64,000 nucleotides of DNA from the NCBI GenBank assembly GCA_009741485.1, contig CM019220.1:27159048-27223047 (forward strand), given 5' to 3'. Numbering within the stretch: the stretch's first letter is position 1; every line of letters starts with the position of its first letter. This document shows positions 12,596-25,965 of the stretch, one piece after another. Source of the DNA: Malurus cyaneus samueli. Its lineage: Eukaryota; Chordata; Aves; Passeriformes; Maluridae. Made by a program: the position numbers and the translations under genes. The notes under the pieces were generated by a model. The model did not search any database. It was not told the origin of the DNA and saw nothing but the letters and a program-made list of their open reading frames with translations.

Positions 12596-13689
12596 CCCTA
12601 GAAGCAGCCTTGAGGCTGCCTCCCAGCTCCTCCAGATGCAGGAATTTCCACAGCAGGGAAAGTTCTACTTCTGGGATGAGGCAGCTCCTGAGGAGGACTC
12701 TGTGAGGATTTCAGTTTTGTACTCAGCCACTGCTGGCTGATGGCTGGGGTACACTGTGCTCCCGTGAATGCCAACTCCTCCAGGCCTGGAGGTGTGTTTT
12801 CCTGTGATTTGTAGGAGCTGCATGGCTTTGGTGCCACAGGACACTATGAAATGCTGAGAGGAGAGTGCATTTTTACAGGTTACAGAGATGGCAGGAGGAG
12901 AGCGGTGAGCACCAACAGAGAGCAAATCCCATTTATTCCCTTCCCAGGCTCCCACTGAGCTGTCCAGTGGCACACATGAGATAGGTGCTTCGTTCAGCAG
13001 AGCAGCAGCTCGGCTCCTTGATCTCCTGAGGCCAGAGGATTTGAACTGCAGCTGGATTAGAAAGGCTGAGAGCAAGGGGCATGTGGCCCTTGGGGACAAT
13101 CCACATCGGATGTGGGCAAGACAGACACCAGCAAGGCCCCTGCCTCCCAAACCTCAGGAAAGATGCACTCACACCATGTGAAATCCCTTTAAAGACATTC
13201 CCAATTTTCCTTTGCAGTGACAGCGAGGAGGGGGGAACTGGCAGAGTCCCCTGTCCCAGCTGCACACAACTAATCCAGCTGAAGCTTCTTTCCGTCCTGA
13301 TTCACGGAAACATTTACCGTGGGAGAAGCCAAGCCTTTTACTGCTTCCAGCTCCAAAGATGCTTGTCCTGCATCATCCATTTTCTACCAGCTGTTTGAAC
13401 TCAAGGTCCAAGCCAGGCCAGAGCTGCAGGACCCTGACCCTGTGCTGCAGGAGTAAGCCCGGTCCCTTCCTGACGGAGCACAGGCTGCCTCCTCCATCCC
13501 AGGCACGGTGGCTTTGCCTTCCCTTTTTTCCGCACTGATCAATCCCTGCCTTTCCCTTGTGGGCACCTCCACTCACAGACATCTGCCAGACTGCTCTGAG
13601 CTTCCCAGGAAAGCCCTGGTTTCCCTGAAAAGCCTGCACCCAGCTCACAAATGCACTTTCCTCACACAGCATCGTGAGGGAGCATCATC

Positions 13690-13930
13690 TCAAAACTCAT
13701 CATCTCATTCTGCCCCCTGCCACGGGCAGGGACACTTTCCACCAGACCAGGCTGCTCCAAGCCCCATCCAAGCCAACCTTGGACACTTCCAGAGATCCAG
13801 GGGCAGCCACAGCTTCTCTGGGCAACTTGTGCTAGGGCCTCACTTCCCTCACAGGGAAGAATTCCTTCCATATTTCAACCTTGTCCAGGCTACCCAGCCC
13901 CAACTTCCTCAGCCTCTGTCTCCACAGAGG
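13690..13930 (-). mobile_element. CR1 LINE fragment, reverse orientation
   Basis: Reading the minus strand gives the CR1 order: 'cagggaagaattccttcca' region, 'cccagagaagctgtggctgc', 'ggaagtgtccaaggttgg', then 'catctcat'-type 3' sequence at the low-coordinate end. The match covers about 240 bp of the 3' region. Confidence 0.85.
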
Positions 13931-14689
13931 AGAGATCCAAAAACCAGGAAAACACCCTGTTCCCCAGTCTCCCAGCTCTCCACCCCATTTGCCAAATGAA
14001 ACCTCAAGTGCCAAGTCATATTTTCCAGCCCTACAACCATTTTCCCCTAACTAACCAAAACCAAGTAATAACAGTATGAATTATTTGTCTCTGCATATCC
14101 CCCCCCCCAAATTCCCACTCCACAGCTCCTCATTAGGCCTGGTGTTAATTAGAACAGGCTGCGAAGTTCACTACATCTGTGCAAAAGAGCAGGGGTGGAC
14201 AGACACATGACACGAGCTCTTGCGAAACCAGGTCCCAAAAAAATGACCCATATGATGGTGACAACTCCTTCAATCATTTCTTTTGGTATTTAGCTTCCCA
14301 AGAAGCTTAGTAAAAAGAAAAATAAAGAGGAGGTTACAAAAAAAATAACCTCAAACACTTGGAGGGGGAGGGAGTTATTTTGCTCGAAGGCCTGTCATTA
14401 ATAATCCCCTTAATAACAGCTTTTATTAGTTTGTAAATGTTCCCTTTCACTCAGCCATTTGATGGCATCCTTGGCAGCGACAGCCCATAATTCTTCATTG
14501 CATGTGTGTCTGTCTGCTGTTTAAAATTTAAATTAAAGCAAGGCTTGTGGTTGAGGCTCTAGTGCACAGAAGAGAGGAAGGCATCAGCCTTAAAAGTAAC
14601 AGTGCCCCCTATTAGCATGGCAGATCATCCCCCTGCCAAGACACAGAAAAATCCTGCAAAATTTCTGTCCCACTCCTGAGAACTGGATT

Positions 14690-14822
14690 CAAACTCCTGC
14701 CCCATCCAGCCTGGCCTTGGACACTTCCAAGGATGGGACAGCATCTCTGGGCAACCTGTGCCAGGGTCTCACCACCCTCACAGGGAAGGATTTTTCCCCT
14801 GATATCTGATCTCAACCCACTC
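14690..14822 (-). mobile_element. CR1 LINE fragment, reverse orientation
   Basis: A shorter minus-oriented CR1 piece with the 'cctggccttggacacttcca' and 'gggcaacctgtgccagggtc' blocks. It lies about 0.8 kb from the previous CR1 piece in the same orientation and may be part of the same old insertion. Confidence 0.82.
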
Positions 14823-17800
14823 TTTTACAGTGTGATGCACTGAAACTCATGAACTGCATCTTACACACTGGTCAGTTTGGTGGTGTGACTCCCTGGTCTT
14901 CCAAAGCCACCTTGGAAACTTCATGGTGCAAACAAGGATGGAAGCTGTAGGACTTTGGACCAGCTCCTGCTGTCCCTCCTGTTCTCTCTTGGCTTGGTTA
15001 AGTGGAGGCTTCTGGAGAAGAACCCTGGATTAATATTCTCAGGATAAAAACGAGTAGGAGGCCTGGCAGGCGAGTTTTCCCTCTCCCCATGATTCATGGG
15101 GAAGTCAGACGAGGAATGTCTCCATCGGGAGACAAATGGGCTAGGTTTAATGGCATTTTTAATGGTGACATACTTCTTTAGGAGCTGCCAGTTAGTTACT
15201 GGAACAGCCTCAGGACAGAACAAGAGTGACTTCTAGTGAGGTCCAGGGATATGGCAAGAGTTATTGCTTGGCATGATCCCTGCATGTGTTTGAGCTCATC
15301 AGCCTGTGCTGCCTCATGCAAATCAGGCTCAGTCTGTAAAAGTGACGGGGATGTGGCTGCCCTCGTAGAAGAAAAAGCCTTGTCACGATCCATCTTACAG
15401 ACATGGAAAGCCAGAGCATCCCAGGCAAATTCTTGCAGGACAGCACACATGTGGCCACTCACGGCAGCACTCCATGCCAGCGCATTCTGAACTCCAAATG
15501 AGAATTAAAAAAACACAAACATGGCTGGCTCGGGATGCCTCCCAGCCAAAATTGCTGGAGATTTGGAGAAGTGTGACTACACATATGCTTTATCTTCATG
15601 CTCTATCCAGATCTCTACCCCTGAACAAGACACCCAGTCAGGCAGTCCTCAGATCTGACCCAGCAAAACCATTCTCATGTTCTTAAACATAGAAGAGTTT
15701 CTGCTTTCTCCTGTCTTTGGTTCACACTGATTTTGCTTTGCCATTTATGAGCCTGACAGGTGCAATCCACACACAGCCTGGGGCAAACTAACCTGGCCCT
15801 GCCCAAGCTGAGATCTGCAGATATCCCACTGCTGGTAATGGGCAGGACTGCTATCCAGCTCACCAGGAAACCACCAAATATTCCTGGTGGAAGTCAGACA
15901 GGTGACAGCTGCCTGGTTGGTCTGAAACTTTCAGAGCCAGAGTCCCACTAGTCCCATCACTCCCCTTTAGAGTCCCTTTCCCTTTGTCTGCCTGCATTTT
16001 TATAGCTTTACACTGTCCTCAACTCAATTGCACGTATACCTCGATAAATCCCCCATCACAGAAAAAGTTCTTTCAATAACAGTTGGTTTTTATGCAGAGA
16101 AAAGGCACTTTTTTAGGAGCATAAATTATTTAGGAATATTTCACTAGAGCACTGGAGCAAATAGAGACCTCACTGGAAATGAAAATATTCATAGGAAGGA
16201 GTGATTCCACATGAGTTTTAAGTTTCAAACTTCACAAGATGTTTTGCTGTAACATTTTTCAAGGGAAAAGTTCCAAGTTTAGAACTTGAAGTGGTTTTAT
16301 CTGAAACAATGTTTCTTTCTTCTACTAATTTTATTTTTCAAACTCAGCTGTTGAAGATGAACTGAAATACAAGACATTTTTGTGTCCTCAACAGGTCCAA
16401 TAAAATTCTTCTCTCTTTTTTGGGGGGGGTTAGAGGTATGATTTTTACTCTCTCGGATTCCAAACAGAACAAGTTACAGCTCATATTTTTTCATTCTTGT
16501 TAAAAAACTCTTCCCTACACTAACACACTGAAGAGAAAACCCCCAAAAATTAGTGCCTCTGTCTCCTAGATATAAAAAACAAAAAAACAAAAAAAAAAAA
16601 AAAACTCAGGCTTTCTAATTCAAGTGCATGACTTTCCCTGGAGCAGTGGAGCACGTTCAGCTTGGGGAACTGAGATTTGAGGCTAAAGAGCAGCTTGTTT
16701 ACTTTACAGAAATGCTGCAGTATTCCCCCATGGCATCCATTCTTCATTTCCCAGGAAACCTCCAGCAGACAGTCTCAAAGATTTCCCTGCAATGGCCATA
16801 AGAAGGGGCTTTAATCCCACACCCAACACAAGAACTTGGTGTATGTTCCAGGCTGCTGCCGAGGCCGTGACTCTTTTTCCTGCATCGTCAGTTCCTGGGC
16901 AAAGCTACATTTCTAATCTGTACATAACGTTCAGCTCCATCTCTTACACTTTATGGGCTTGAGCACAAAGGCAATTCTCACTGCCACTGGAAAGAGTGAA
17001 TCTCTTCCCTTCATTCCCTGGAAAAGGAAAAACATTGTCTGCCAAGGCAGACACTCCAGCTTAACCTTCTTTTCACATAACACAAGCAAAAAACACCTCT
17101 GTAACTCCCTTGCAGGGATGAGATCAAGTTTTTGGAGACACAGGGTTTATTTCTGTCTCTGACACGGACACCTGGTGTGAACCTGCAGATTCCTGAAGCC
17201 CTGTCTCTGGCTTAACCAACCCTTTAAAATCTCATCACATTAAAGAAAGCTGTGAGGAAAGCAAAAAGTCAGAACTGCATCCTGAAATTCTCTGCAGCTC
17301 GGTTGTGAACAAAACAAGCATCTTGACTTTTTGTTTCCTAATGCCAAATTTCTTTCCAAAACAAGTATTCCTGATCCTTAGTGCCAGCCTAACTTGAGAG
17401 TGGTTTATCAGAGGTAGGGAGAAGCTGCCTCCCACCACGGCCAGGATTCAGCCCAGCTGATGGGGGACACTGAGCTCTGCTCCCACTCTGCCCAAGGTCT
17501 TTCGGTGGTTAATGAAGACACAGACAAATCTGTAAGGGAACTCAGATGTTGATAGAGCTGAGTCACCCCTTCTCTGTAACCTGAACACCCCAGACATGAC
17601 TATAAAGAGAGTCATAATCACCATTTTGGGGGACAAGGCCAACTCTTCATCCAGCAGTCACTACCCAGACTGTGATCTCATGGGGGGTTTAGTCCCTGTG
17701 TTTTTTTAAAGACCTGAACAGTGCAAGTGAAAGCTGCCTCAACGCCTGGAGCCTCAACCAGAGCCAACGGTAGCTAAATTTTCCATGGAAAGCTTTAGCA

Positions 17801-20373
17801 GGTGGAAGGGGAGCAGGGTGGACCTAACAATATCAGTTTCTGGGTGACAAATTCCTGCCTGGTGTTTCCTCCTCAGGCCAGCTGCAGCCACTCCTGCCAG
17901 CCTCCAGCATCCTCAACCAGCTCAAGGGGCTCTGTTCCCGCTGAGCAATACTTATTTTAGGGAGCAGATGCAGCCCTGGGAATCTCTTTGAGGACAGGAC
18001 AAGCCTAGTGGGATTTGGCCACTCAATGCCTATTGATTTCACTGGGTATTCAAACACCAACTCAAGAGCACGGGATAAATATCCTTGCATTACATCTTGG
18101 AAGATAAACAGGCAAGAGACCATCCTTATTTCATGGATATGGGGAAGGAAAGAGGAGGAGAAGGACAGCACCCTTACCACCCCAACATATGGCAGAAAGT
18201 GCAATCAATACCTGTACCTTCATGATTAATTTTCCAACAACAGGGTGGTCTGCTTTCACCACTTCACACCAGCAAGAAAATTCCCAATCTCTTCCTTTCC
18301 AGGCACTGCTAATATCCCAAGATTACAAGAGCTTTGGGTGTTGCCTGACACTCACATCCAGGTCCTTCAAATCAAGCCATTTTAGAGTGTCCTACACCAC
18401 TCAGCACATGCTTTTAGGTGCTTAAAATAGTCCACACTGCAGGAAATCCCTGCCACTAGTTACAGACCCAGGGGAAATATCCTCCTTGGCTTACCATCAA
18501 ATACACATCCCACAAAAAAAAAAAAAGAGCCGAATTCTTCTGGAAGCTCTCAGAGCTGAGAAAACTTCTTAAGGCACCCACTTGGAAATTGAGACTACGT
18601 CTTGACAAACTGCAAGACATTCCTACAGGAAAATTAACAGGTAACTCTGTCCTCTTTCTGCTGTCACCTGTGTAGGTGATGACAGTGACAGCAGGAACAG
18701 GGGAAAGCAGGAGTCATTGGATGCAGGCACACATGTTAATTGTGTCAGGTCAGCTTTTCAGAGAAGCCCTGGATTCTCTCACCTCCCTTTTGCACAGCAG
18801 CCTGCAGGACAGATGGAAAAGATTCTGGAGTAAAGGTGGGATCTGGTGTGAATAAGGGTGGAAGTATCTTGGCTGGGGATTCCTGGGCATGCAAAGGCGT
18901 GGGAGTTGTGATTCATGAAATGCTTCCCTCCCCCAGCAGTTCCCCACCTTGCAAGGAGCCAGAGGTTGGTGCTGGGGAGCAGGGACTCAGTGGCCAGGCA
19001 TTTGGCAGGAACGTTTCTCGAGCAAGCTCCAAGGCTGGAACTGCGTGTCAGCCAGAGCATCTCCTCAGAGCAGCTCTGATGGAGCATCACCAGGAACAAA
19101 ACAACATTTCCTGAAACTACTACTGCAGGGGAAGACAGAAAATTCATCCAGCACTTGATCCAAATGGGCACAAAATGCACAGGGATCATGTTTTCTCTCC
19201 GGTTCCAAATAAAATCCCCAATATGGATTTACTGAATGGTCCCAAGGAGCAAATTTAGCAGTAGCTGTGCCCGAGAGATCACAACCACTAAAAAACCAGA
19301 GCGCCAACTGAGCTGCTGCAGCAGCACAGGATTTCTTTCTCCCTGACATCAAGGGCTCTCATATCTGTACATGTCCTCAGTCTAACATGGGGAATGATCA
19401 TTCCCAAGCACACTGGTGTTTGTCCTGACCTTGGGTCCCCTGCTAGGGAATGCATAGGGCAAGGGAGATGCTCCATGGGCTCCACACAGAGCCTAGATTT
19501 TAATCTATCCACTTCAAATCCAGCCCAGAAACTTCCCTCTTGCACAGACAACCCCAGGATGAGCACATCAACAGTTTAATCAGAGTCCCAGCAATGCCCA
19601 GCACAACTGAAATGTTTAAAATTGGCACAGGGGACAAACCAGTAACACTGTACAATCAATGCTGTCAACTCTTGTACTACCCAATATCTTGTTCAAAATG
19701 CTGTTCTGGGAGTCATTTTGTGAGAAAAAGCACTTCAGCAGCTACATTTCAAGAAGGCCAGGGAACAAGAATTAATAAGTACTAAAAGATTTAGCAACAG
19801 AAGATGTGGAAAAAAAGGAATTTTGGTTTTATTTTTCAGTCTTTGGGTCTTTCAGTCTTTACTGTGTCTAAACCACTAGGGACCAACAATACTTACTTAA
19901 GACCTTGTTAGAAAATTATCAAAGGCACTGTCAAAAGTATGAAGGAGTCAGCTTGAATTGCTCCTAAGGGGAAACTTCAAGACTAGGAAAAAAAATCTGT
20001 TTCCTTAATAACTAAGGGAGTTAACCCACTAAGCATTAATAACTTTGCAGAGCAGAACGTGAAGCAGTGAAACCAAACAGTTCGGATTGTGAATGTGAAC
20101 TACTGAGCATGATCTGAGCTGTAGTCAGATCTCAAAGTCTGGGAAAACACAGACAAATCCTAAGTGAACACTTCTTGCCTGCCTTTGGAAGGAAATATGT
20201 ATCTGCTGCTTTATAAAGAAACAGGATCCCTGCAAAAGCAGAGCTCACATCCATGCACAAACACCAGTGCTCCATTCTCCTGAGCCACTGGCAAAGGGAC
20301 CAAACCTTCCATGCTCAAATTAACATTTCCACTCTCCCAGTCCAGCACGCAAGCAGGAAGGCTGTGGACTCAC
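14823..20373. other. No gene recognised
   Basis: Long AT-rich interval without recognisable repeats except homopolymer A runs near 16,576-16,604. Several minus-strand open frames look protein-like (for example 15,223 to 14,921, and a segment near 18,130-17,990) but lack paired splice sites or recognisable domains, so they are not called. Confidence 0.4.
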
Positions 20374-20515
20374 GGTCAAAACCAGAGCCCACAGATTCAT
20401 CTGTGGAAATTACAGCTCCTGCCACCATGAAATTATTTGGGAACCAACTGATCTTTGGCATTCCATTCTCCACTCTCCTGAGCCTGCTATTGAGGCAATC
20501 TTCCTTCCTACTACT
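20374..20515 (-). CDS. Possible internal coding exon (minus strand)
   Basis: A minus-strand acceptor (cttgcacttgctttcccag) and a GACC|GTGAGT donor bracket 142 nt with one continuous frame containing MPKISWFPNNFMVAGAVIST. Entry phase is 0 and exit phase is 1. The product is not recognised, and evidence is limited to splice signals plus an open frame. Confidence 0.28.
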
Positions 20516-21755
20516 CTGGGAAAGCAAGTGCAAGAGTAATCCCAGCTGTCCTGAGCACAGGGCACTGCTCTCAGCCAAATTATTATTAATGCAAGTGTGC
20601 CGAGCAACCACAGGCCTCTGTGGGTATGGATTCATGGGTGGGCAGATGCTGTGAGGTGGAAAGAGCAACGAAAATGTCACAAGAGCAGGGAAGATCAAAC
20701 GGGAGTAAAAGTACTCATTCTTTCCTTCTCTTTTTTGCCTCCATTTGTAGTTGAGCTGCTAAAGAAGAAAGATCTCAGCAAAAGAAGCTTTTCTTTCCTC
20801 CTAGCCACTAACAAAATTGCTGCATAATAAAATATTTACATATAACATGGAGTTAAAATACCATTATGACTATCGATGGCACAAATGCAGAAGATGGAAT
20901 TTGAGGCTGGTTGAGAGACAAGAGGGGATGGAGCCCTCCCTTATCTTCCCCTTGTGATGAAGAAGTCTGTGTAACATGGGAATCCTCCAAACAGCAAACT
21001 CCTCCTCAACCTGACATAAAACTAAACATCAGGGTGGATCTTGCATGCCCTGGAAGGGCTGCTCACACATCTGAGATGCTGTTCTGGGCCTTTTTCTACA
21101 GCTTCTGGTCGTAGACAACATAAAAAGCTAAAAATAGCCATCAAAACAAGATTTGGAAGGATTCTATTTAACAAATAGATTAAGAAAACTGTTCTCTAAT
21201 GAATCACTGGCTTTGTTTTTAGCTGAATACGCTCCCAAAATGGCTAAGTGACCAATTTTAGCTGTTATGGGAAGAATTTAGTTCAGTTCAAGTCAACACA
21301 CAAAACTTCACCTGCTCCCCACGACTGTGAGCAAACCTGCTGGTCAAAAGTTCCAGTTCATTGGTCCAGAACGGGAACAGAAATAGAAGCATTAAATAAA
21401 TGCCTTTGCCCTGCCCTGTTACCTCTGCTGTTGTTGCAGCACAGAAAGGCTCAAAAAAGCTTGTCAGTGAATTCATCACAGTATCCATGAAATTGGTAGG
21501 ACATAGCAGCACTCCTTGGCTATCAGCCTGGGTGGGAAGAAGGTTTTATTCCTCTCTCCTCTGAAGCCACTGAGCAGATGACTCACAGTAGATTGGGGTT
21601 GCAAGTTTCCCAGTTTCTCCTCAAATGGAAGGGTGGAGCTTCCCACGGCTCCAGAAGCAAAGCAGCCCAAGCCAAACACCACACACTAATGGATTTTTCC
21701 ACATGTTGAGACCCAAGAGCTTGAAGGAGCTCCTAGAAATAGAAAGCTTCCTTAC

Positions 21756-21862
21756 CTGCCTTGGAAAACTTTGCTTGGTGCTCTACAGCGCAGTCCCACC
21801 CGTGTTTGTGAGGACACCTGAGGTCATGAGTGAAAAACATCAGTGCCCATTTCTGCTCAATT
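21756..21862 (-). CDS. Possible internal coding exon (minus strand)
   Basis: This 107-nt segment has an excellent acceptor (ctttccttcctcacag) and an excellent donor (GGCAG|GTAAGG). Its frame gives WALMFFTHDLRCPHKHGWDC, a Cys/His-rich run that reads like real protein. Phases are one base in and one base out. Other frames contain stops. No family could be assigned. With the other minus-strand candidates it may belong to one long gene. Confidence 0.35.
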
Positions 21863-22869
21863 CTGTGAGGAAGGAAAGTGTTTAAAGCAGGTTTCCAACT
21901 AGAGCATCCCACAATCCATGTGACAATCCATGGCAAAGTCCCTTCCCACGGGGTATGGTGGGCAGAACATATTCAGGATCTGAAGAGCCTGGCCAAAGAA
22001 AGGATTGCCGAACTCAAGGCAATCTGAAGAATCTCTCTCTCCAAATTAGTGCCTCACTTTGTAAGTTTTAAGTGGTAGCAGATGTTGGCAGCATGCTCTA
22101 GACCTTTGTTTCCCAGATTCCCAGATAACTGCTCCTTTTGTGCAAGCCCTTCTCTAGCAATAACAATAATTAAGTGCCATTTACATAAGATCTTTCATTT
22201 AGCAGTCCCAAAGCGCTCAATAAATTTAACAAACCTTTAATATTCAACAGATGTATTGTTTTGCGGTTTTAAAGAGGCTGCATTCTTCTCCAGGATCCTC
22301 CACATTCCCACAAATGGCAGGTACCCTAATGACCATAATTACCACAATCACCATAATCATCTATCAGTTTGCAGAGCAGCAGAATTAGGGGATGCCAAAG
22401 GCCACAGTACATTCTGCTAATAACAAAAGGATTTAAACAGAGTTCCTGGCCTTTAACTTTGTTCCCACTGTGAGCAGGAAACCACCCTTCCTCCAGAAAT
22501 TTGCAGGCACTGATAACTTCATCTAGGCAGAACACTGAACTGAAAAGGGAGGATGCATTCCCAGAGCACATGAAAAATCCACTGGTTTAAAGAAACTCAA
22601 GTCAAGTCCAAGCAACGATAATTTTTTTTCACTAGGATGACTTAAGCTCACTAAAATTGAATTTAGTTGCCCAAGCAGAACATTGAGAGAAATGCAGTAG
22701 TCACCAAGTAATCTTGCTTATACATCCCTCTGGATTCCCCCCAGAAAAATAAATCATGGAAGGTATTGCTTGAAAGGAGAACAACAACAACATGCCATGT
22801 CTTTAGACCACCTAGATGAGACACTCAATTAGACACACAAGCGTGGCCATCCAGTACCTGAATGAATAT

Positions 22870-22975
22870 CCAGGAATGATGGAGAGAGATGATTTCCAGG
22901 GGCTTGGAGTGACAGGACAAGGGGGAATGGCTTCAACCTGACCAAGGGCAGGTTATGCAATTATCAGCTGTGAGG
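22870..22975 (+). mobile_element. CR1 internal remnant
   Basis: The stretch around 'gagtgacaggacaaggggga' and 'atggcttcaacctgacc' matches the region of CR1 just upstream of the usual 3' end, in plus orientation. It is degraded. Confidence 0.65.
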
Positions 22976-23051
22976 ATGTGGATGAGGCGGCAGTGATTCC
23001 TTGAACTGATTCTGAGTCTCAGTGTAAAGAAAAATATTTCCTATTCTTTCC

Positions 23052-23135
23052 TAATCATAGAATATCCTGAGTTGGAAGGGACCCACAAGGATCATTAATC
23101 TCTTAACTCCAGACTCCTTGACAGAGTCTGTTTAT
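23052..23135 (-). mobile_element. CR1-type 3' end, reverse orientation
   Basis: The start 'atcatagaatatcctgagtt' followed by 'ggaagggacccacaaggatc' is a very common avian repeat end, corresponding to the reverse complement of a CR1 tail. Confidence 0.7.
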
Positions 23136-25704
23136 CTTCCACCCTTACTACACTGCTGCTACCAAAGGCAGTTCAAGATCTGTCACACAATTATATTGTA
23201 CTTGTTCCTACTTTAGGCAACATAATGAAGAATTTGCAGAAATCTCAGATAGTTTTGAGACCATGGGTCAATAGCCACAGTAATATAAACTGCAACTTCA
23301 CTGAGTATCTCAGTTCATAACTGCAATAATTAGAGGTTCAAGGACGTTTTTTGCCTAAACTTTATCTACGTATAAAGAAGACTGCAGGAGGTCTAATACC
23401 ACATCACAATCTGTAACGCATCATGCAATAAAATACAATATTTAATTGTTGCACCCTATGTTTCACCTATGGACGATGACAACATTCCCACCCTCTCCTA
23501 AGCTTCCTTGCCTCTGATTATCTGATTTACTTCTCCTGCTGGACTCTCACATTTGGCACTTGAAACGGGAATCAGAAGTGGGAACATGGCTACAGGAAGG
23601 GCTTCTTTCTTTATTTTCTACCAAGCATGCCTTGGATAACTGATCAGCAACCAGCTGACAGCACAACCCAAGGGAGACACAGCCAAGCTCTCCTCAGCTG
23701 AAGTGAAATAACAGCAAATAAATACTCTGGATTGTATTTAGAAAGTCACAAGATCAGCGCTTGGCCCTGGCTAGGGGTGAGTAGAAGGCCCATCCAAGGT
23801 GACACCCAATTCTTTTCAGCTGAAATAAATTTAATTCCTACCAAGGGGAGCCAGGTTTCACAAGCTCTAACAGGGAAAGCGTTCACTGGACAGAGACTGT
23901 GTGAATGCATAAGAGGGACTAGACTGGGGCCCGTTTTTTTCATCATGCAGAAATGTAACAGCTTTTTACTCCATTCTATGAGTCAGTGCTCCCGATGGAA
24001 AGAGCACACACATCATGGGTTTGGCACTGCACACCAGTGCATTTCCTACCATCTCCTACCCCAGCCCACATGAATCTGATCCATTTGGTTAACCTCTTCG
24101 AGGAGGGGTTTGTGCCAGCAGTGCTCTCCAGGAGCAGGAGGGGGGCAAGGCAGGGATGTGTCAGAGGAAGGATGAAGGATGAATGCCCTCTCCTTGCAGT
24201 CCCTGCAGCACAAACCACCCCTGTAAGAAAAACAAATGACCCCAGAAGGCAGTCAGGAAACTGACCAAGAAAACGGTCCCCTCCTGGCATGAGTCAAGCT
24301 CCAAAACAGTTCAAGGAGCTGTTCTGGCTTGCCACAGGGACAAATTGTACAGCAGGACCTCTGACAGCTTGTCTCCCCACTGATTCACTCCCCAGCATGG
24401 CACTAGGCTGACAGACACGTGGATACCAAGGTGATCATGTAGGACACAGGGGTTTCAACAGGACACAGCCTGCCATGGATCTTCAGAGTCACAAACACGA
24501 ACAGTGTTTGAGAAAACCCTTAAAAGTGAGAGATTCCTGAGCTGCCAGACTCTCAGGGTTTCTGGTTTGGCCACAAAGTGCATCTGCGAGGGCTGCAAAA
24601 CAGCCAAGGTGCTCACAAACTCATTAAAAAATAAAAGGGCGCAGCTCAGAACCCAATCTCAAACCTACAACAAGCCTTAGGTGAGTTAATAAACTTGCCA
24701 AGAGATCTCTCAGTCGATACTGTCTTATCTTCTTTCTAATCCTAAGCTCCTTCCCCAGGATCTTTTGGCGAAATCCATCTCCCCTATCCAGAGTGCTTAG
24801 GCACACAAGAAAATCACCTGTAACATGTGGGGGAAGTGGTCCAAACTAAGTGAATTCTTAATACTTCCTTTTCTGCCTCTTTCCCCCAATCACCCTCATG
24901 CTGTGAATAGACTACTAAATATCACAGCTCATCCTCAAAGTCCCAATCTCTCTGCCTTTTTCTGCAACTATTATTACATTTTATGAGTTTTAGTTAATTT
25001 GGGCTGCCTGAATAAGTGATTTGCCAGGCCAAAATATTAAAATGAAAATTATTTCCTTGCGATAACTTGAATTTTTCTGAATTATTCCTCCTGCTGACTG
25101 GTTCTGCTGCTGTAGAGCTGACCACTCACATGTGACAACACACTGTGGAGGCAAAGGCTGATACCAGCTCCACCAACGAACACAAAACACAAACAGCTAA
25201 AAACCCAATAGGTTTCAAACATGAGTGTTGAAGGATGTAAAATTCTGTTAGAAATACTACAGGGGCAAGAAGCTAAGAGTTTCTATCCGTACATAAATGA
25301 GGACACAGCCCTTTATATCTACCTTGACAGTTTTAATTTCTTTTTCTTTTTAAGGCTTTTAGCTAAGGTCTCCTGACTTTTGTTTATGATAGCCTAGATC
25401 CTTGTAAAAGAGTCTGGAGCAAATCCATACTTCCAACAGGACACATCCTACAAAAGTCTGGGAACTCTTAGCCATAGGAAAAATGACAAGACTTTAGGAT
25501 GACTCATTGTCGCTATTTTGCAAAGATGTTGGAAGAAACTGGAAGGCAAAGACTGATTAATGCACGTCCCACTCTTTTGTAGATTCCCATCTGATGTGCC
25601 TCACTTTCTGAAGGCCTCAGGACACACAGAAGTGTTGCTCTGCCTCCAGACACACAGCAAGGACTGGGACCACTCTCAGGCCTCCTCTTCAGACTGTTTA
25701 CAAA

Positions 25705-25965
25705 AGCATGGAGTGATGGGATGCAGGGAATGGCTTCCCATTGCCAGAGGGCAGGGTTAGATGGGATGTTAGGAAGAAATTCTTCCCTGGGAGGATTCCC
25801 AGTGAAGCTGTGGCTTCCCCTGGATCCCTGGAAGTGTTTGAGGCCAGGCTGGATGGGGCTCAGAGCAGCCTGGGATAGTAGAAGCTGTCCCTGCCCACAG
25901 CAGAGTGTGGAACAGATGAGCTTTAAGGTCCCTTTCAACCCAAAGCATTCCAGGATTCCTGTGAA
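25705..25965 (+). mobile_element. CR1 LINE fragment, 3' end
   Basis: Plus-oriented CR1 with 'agatgggatgttaggaagaa', 'ctggatccctggaagtgttt' and the 'ggtccctttcaacccaaagc' tail. About 260 bp remain. Confidence 0.85.

Larger units (their letters stand above)
11127..13685. other. No confirmed gene; minor CR1 pieces
   Basis: Apart from the two short CR1 remnants listed separately, the interval holds one long minus-strand open frame (13,150 to 12,665). It is protein-like, but its status is unclear (see findings). No other structure stands out. Confidence 0.4.
21863..25700. other. No gene recognised; CR1 remnants only
   Basis: Mostly AT-rich unique-looking DNA. The two CR1 remnants near 22.9 and 23.1 kb are listed separately. 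I see no paired splice sites around convincing open frames. Confidence 0.4.

Noticed and set aside
14921..15223. 100-codon minus-strand open frame
   Set aside because: It reads like protein but starts without a usable acceptor and has no recognisable domain or donor, so it is not supported.
20740..20827. Plus-strand acceptor followed by a short frame ending in TAA
   Set aside because: The acceptor is strong, but the 25-codon frame is Lys/Leu-rich and there is no upstream exon to join.
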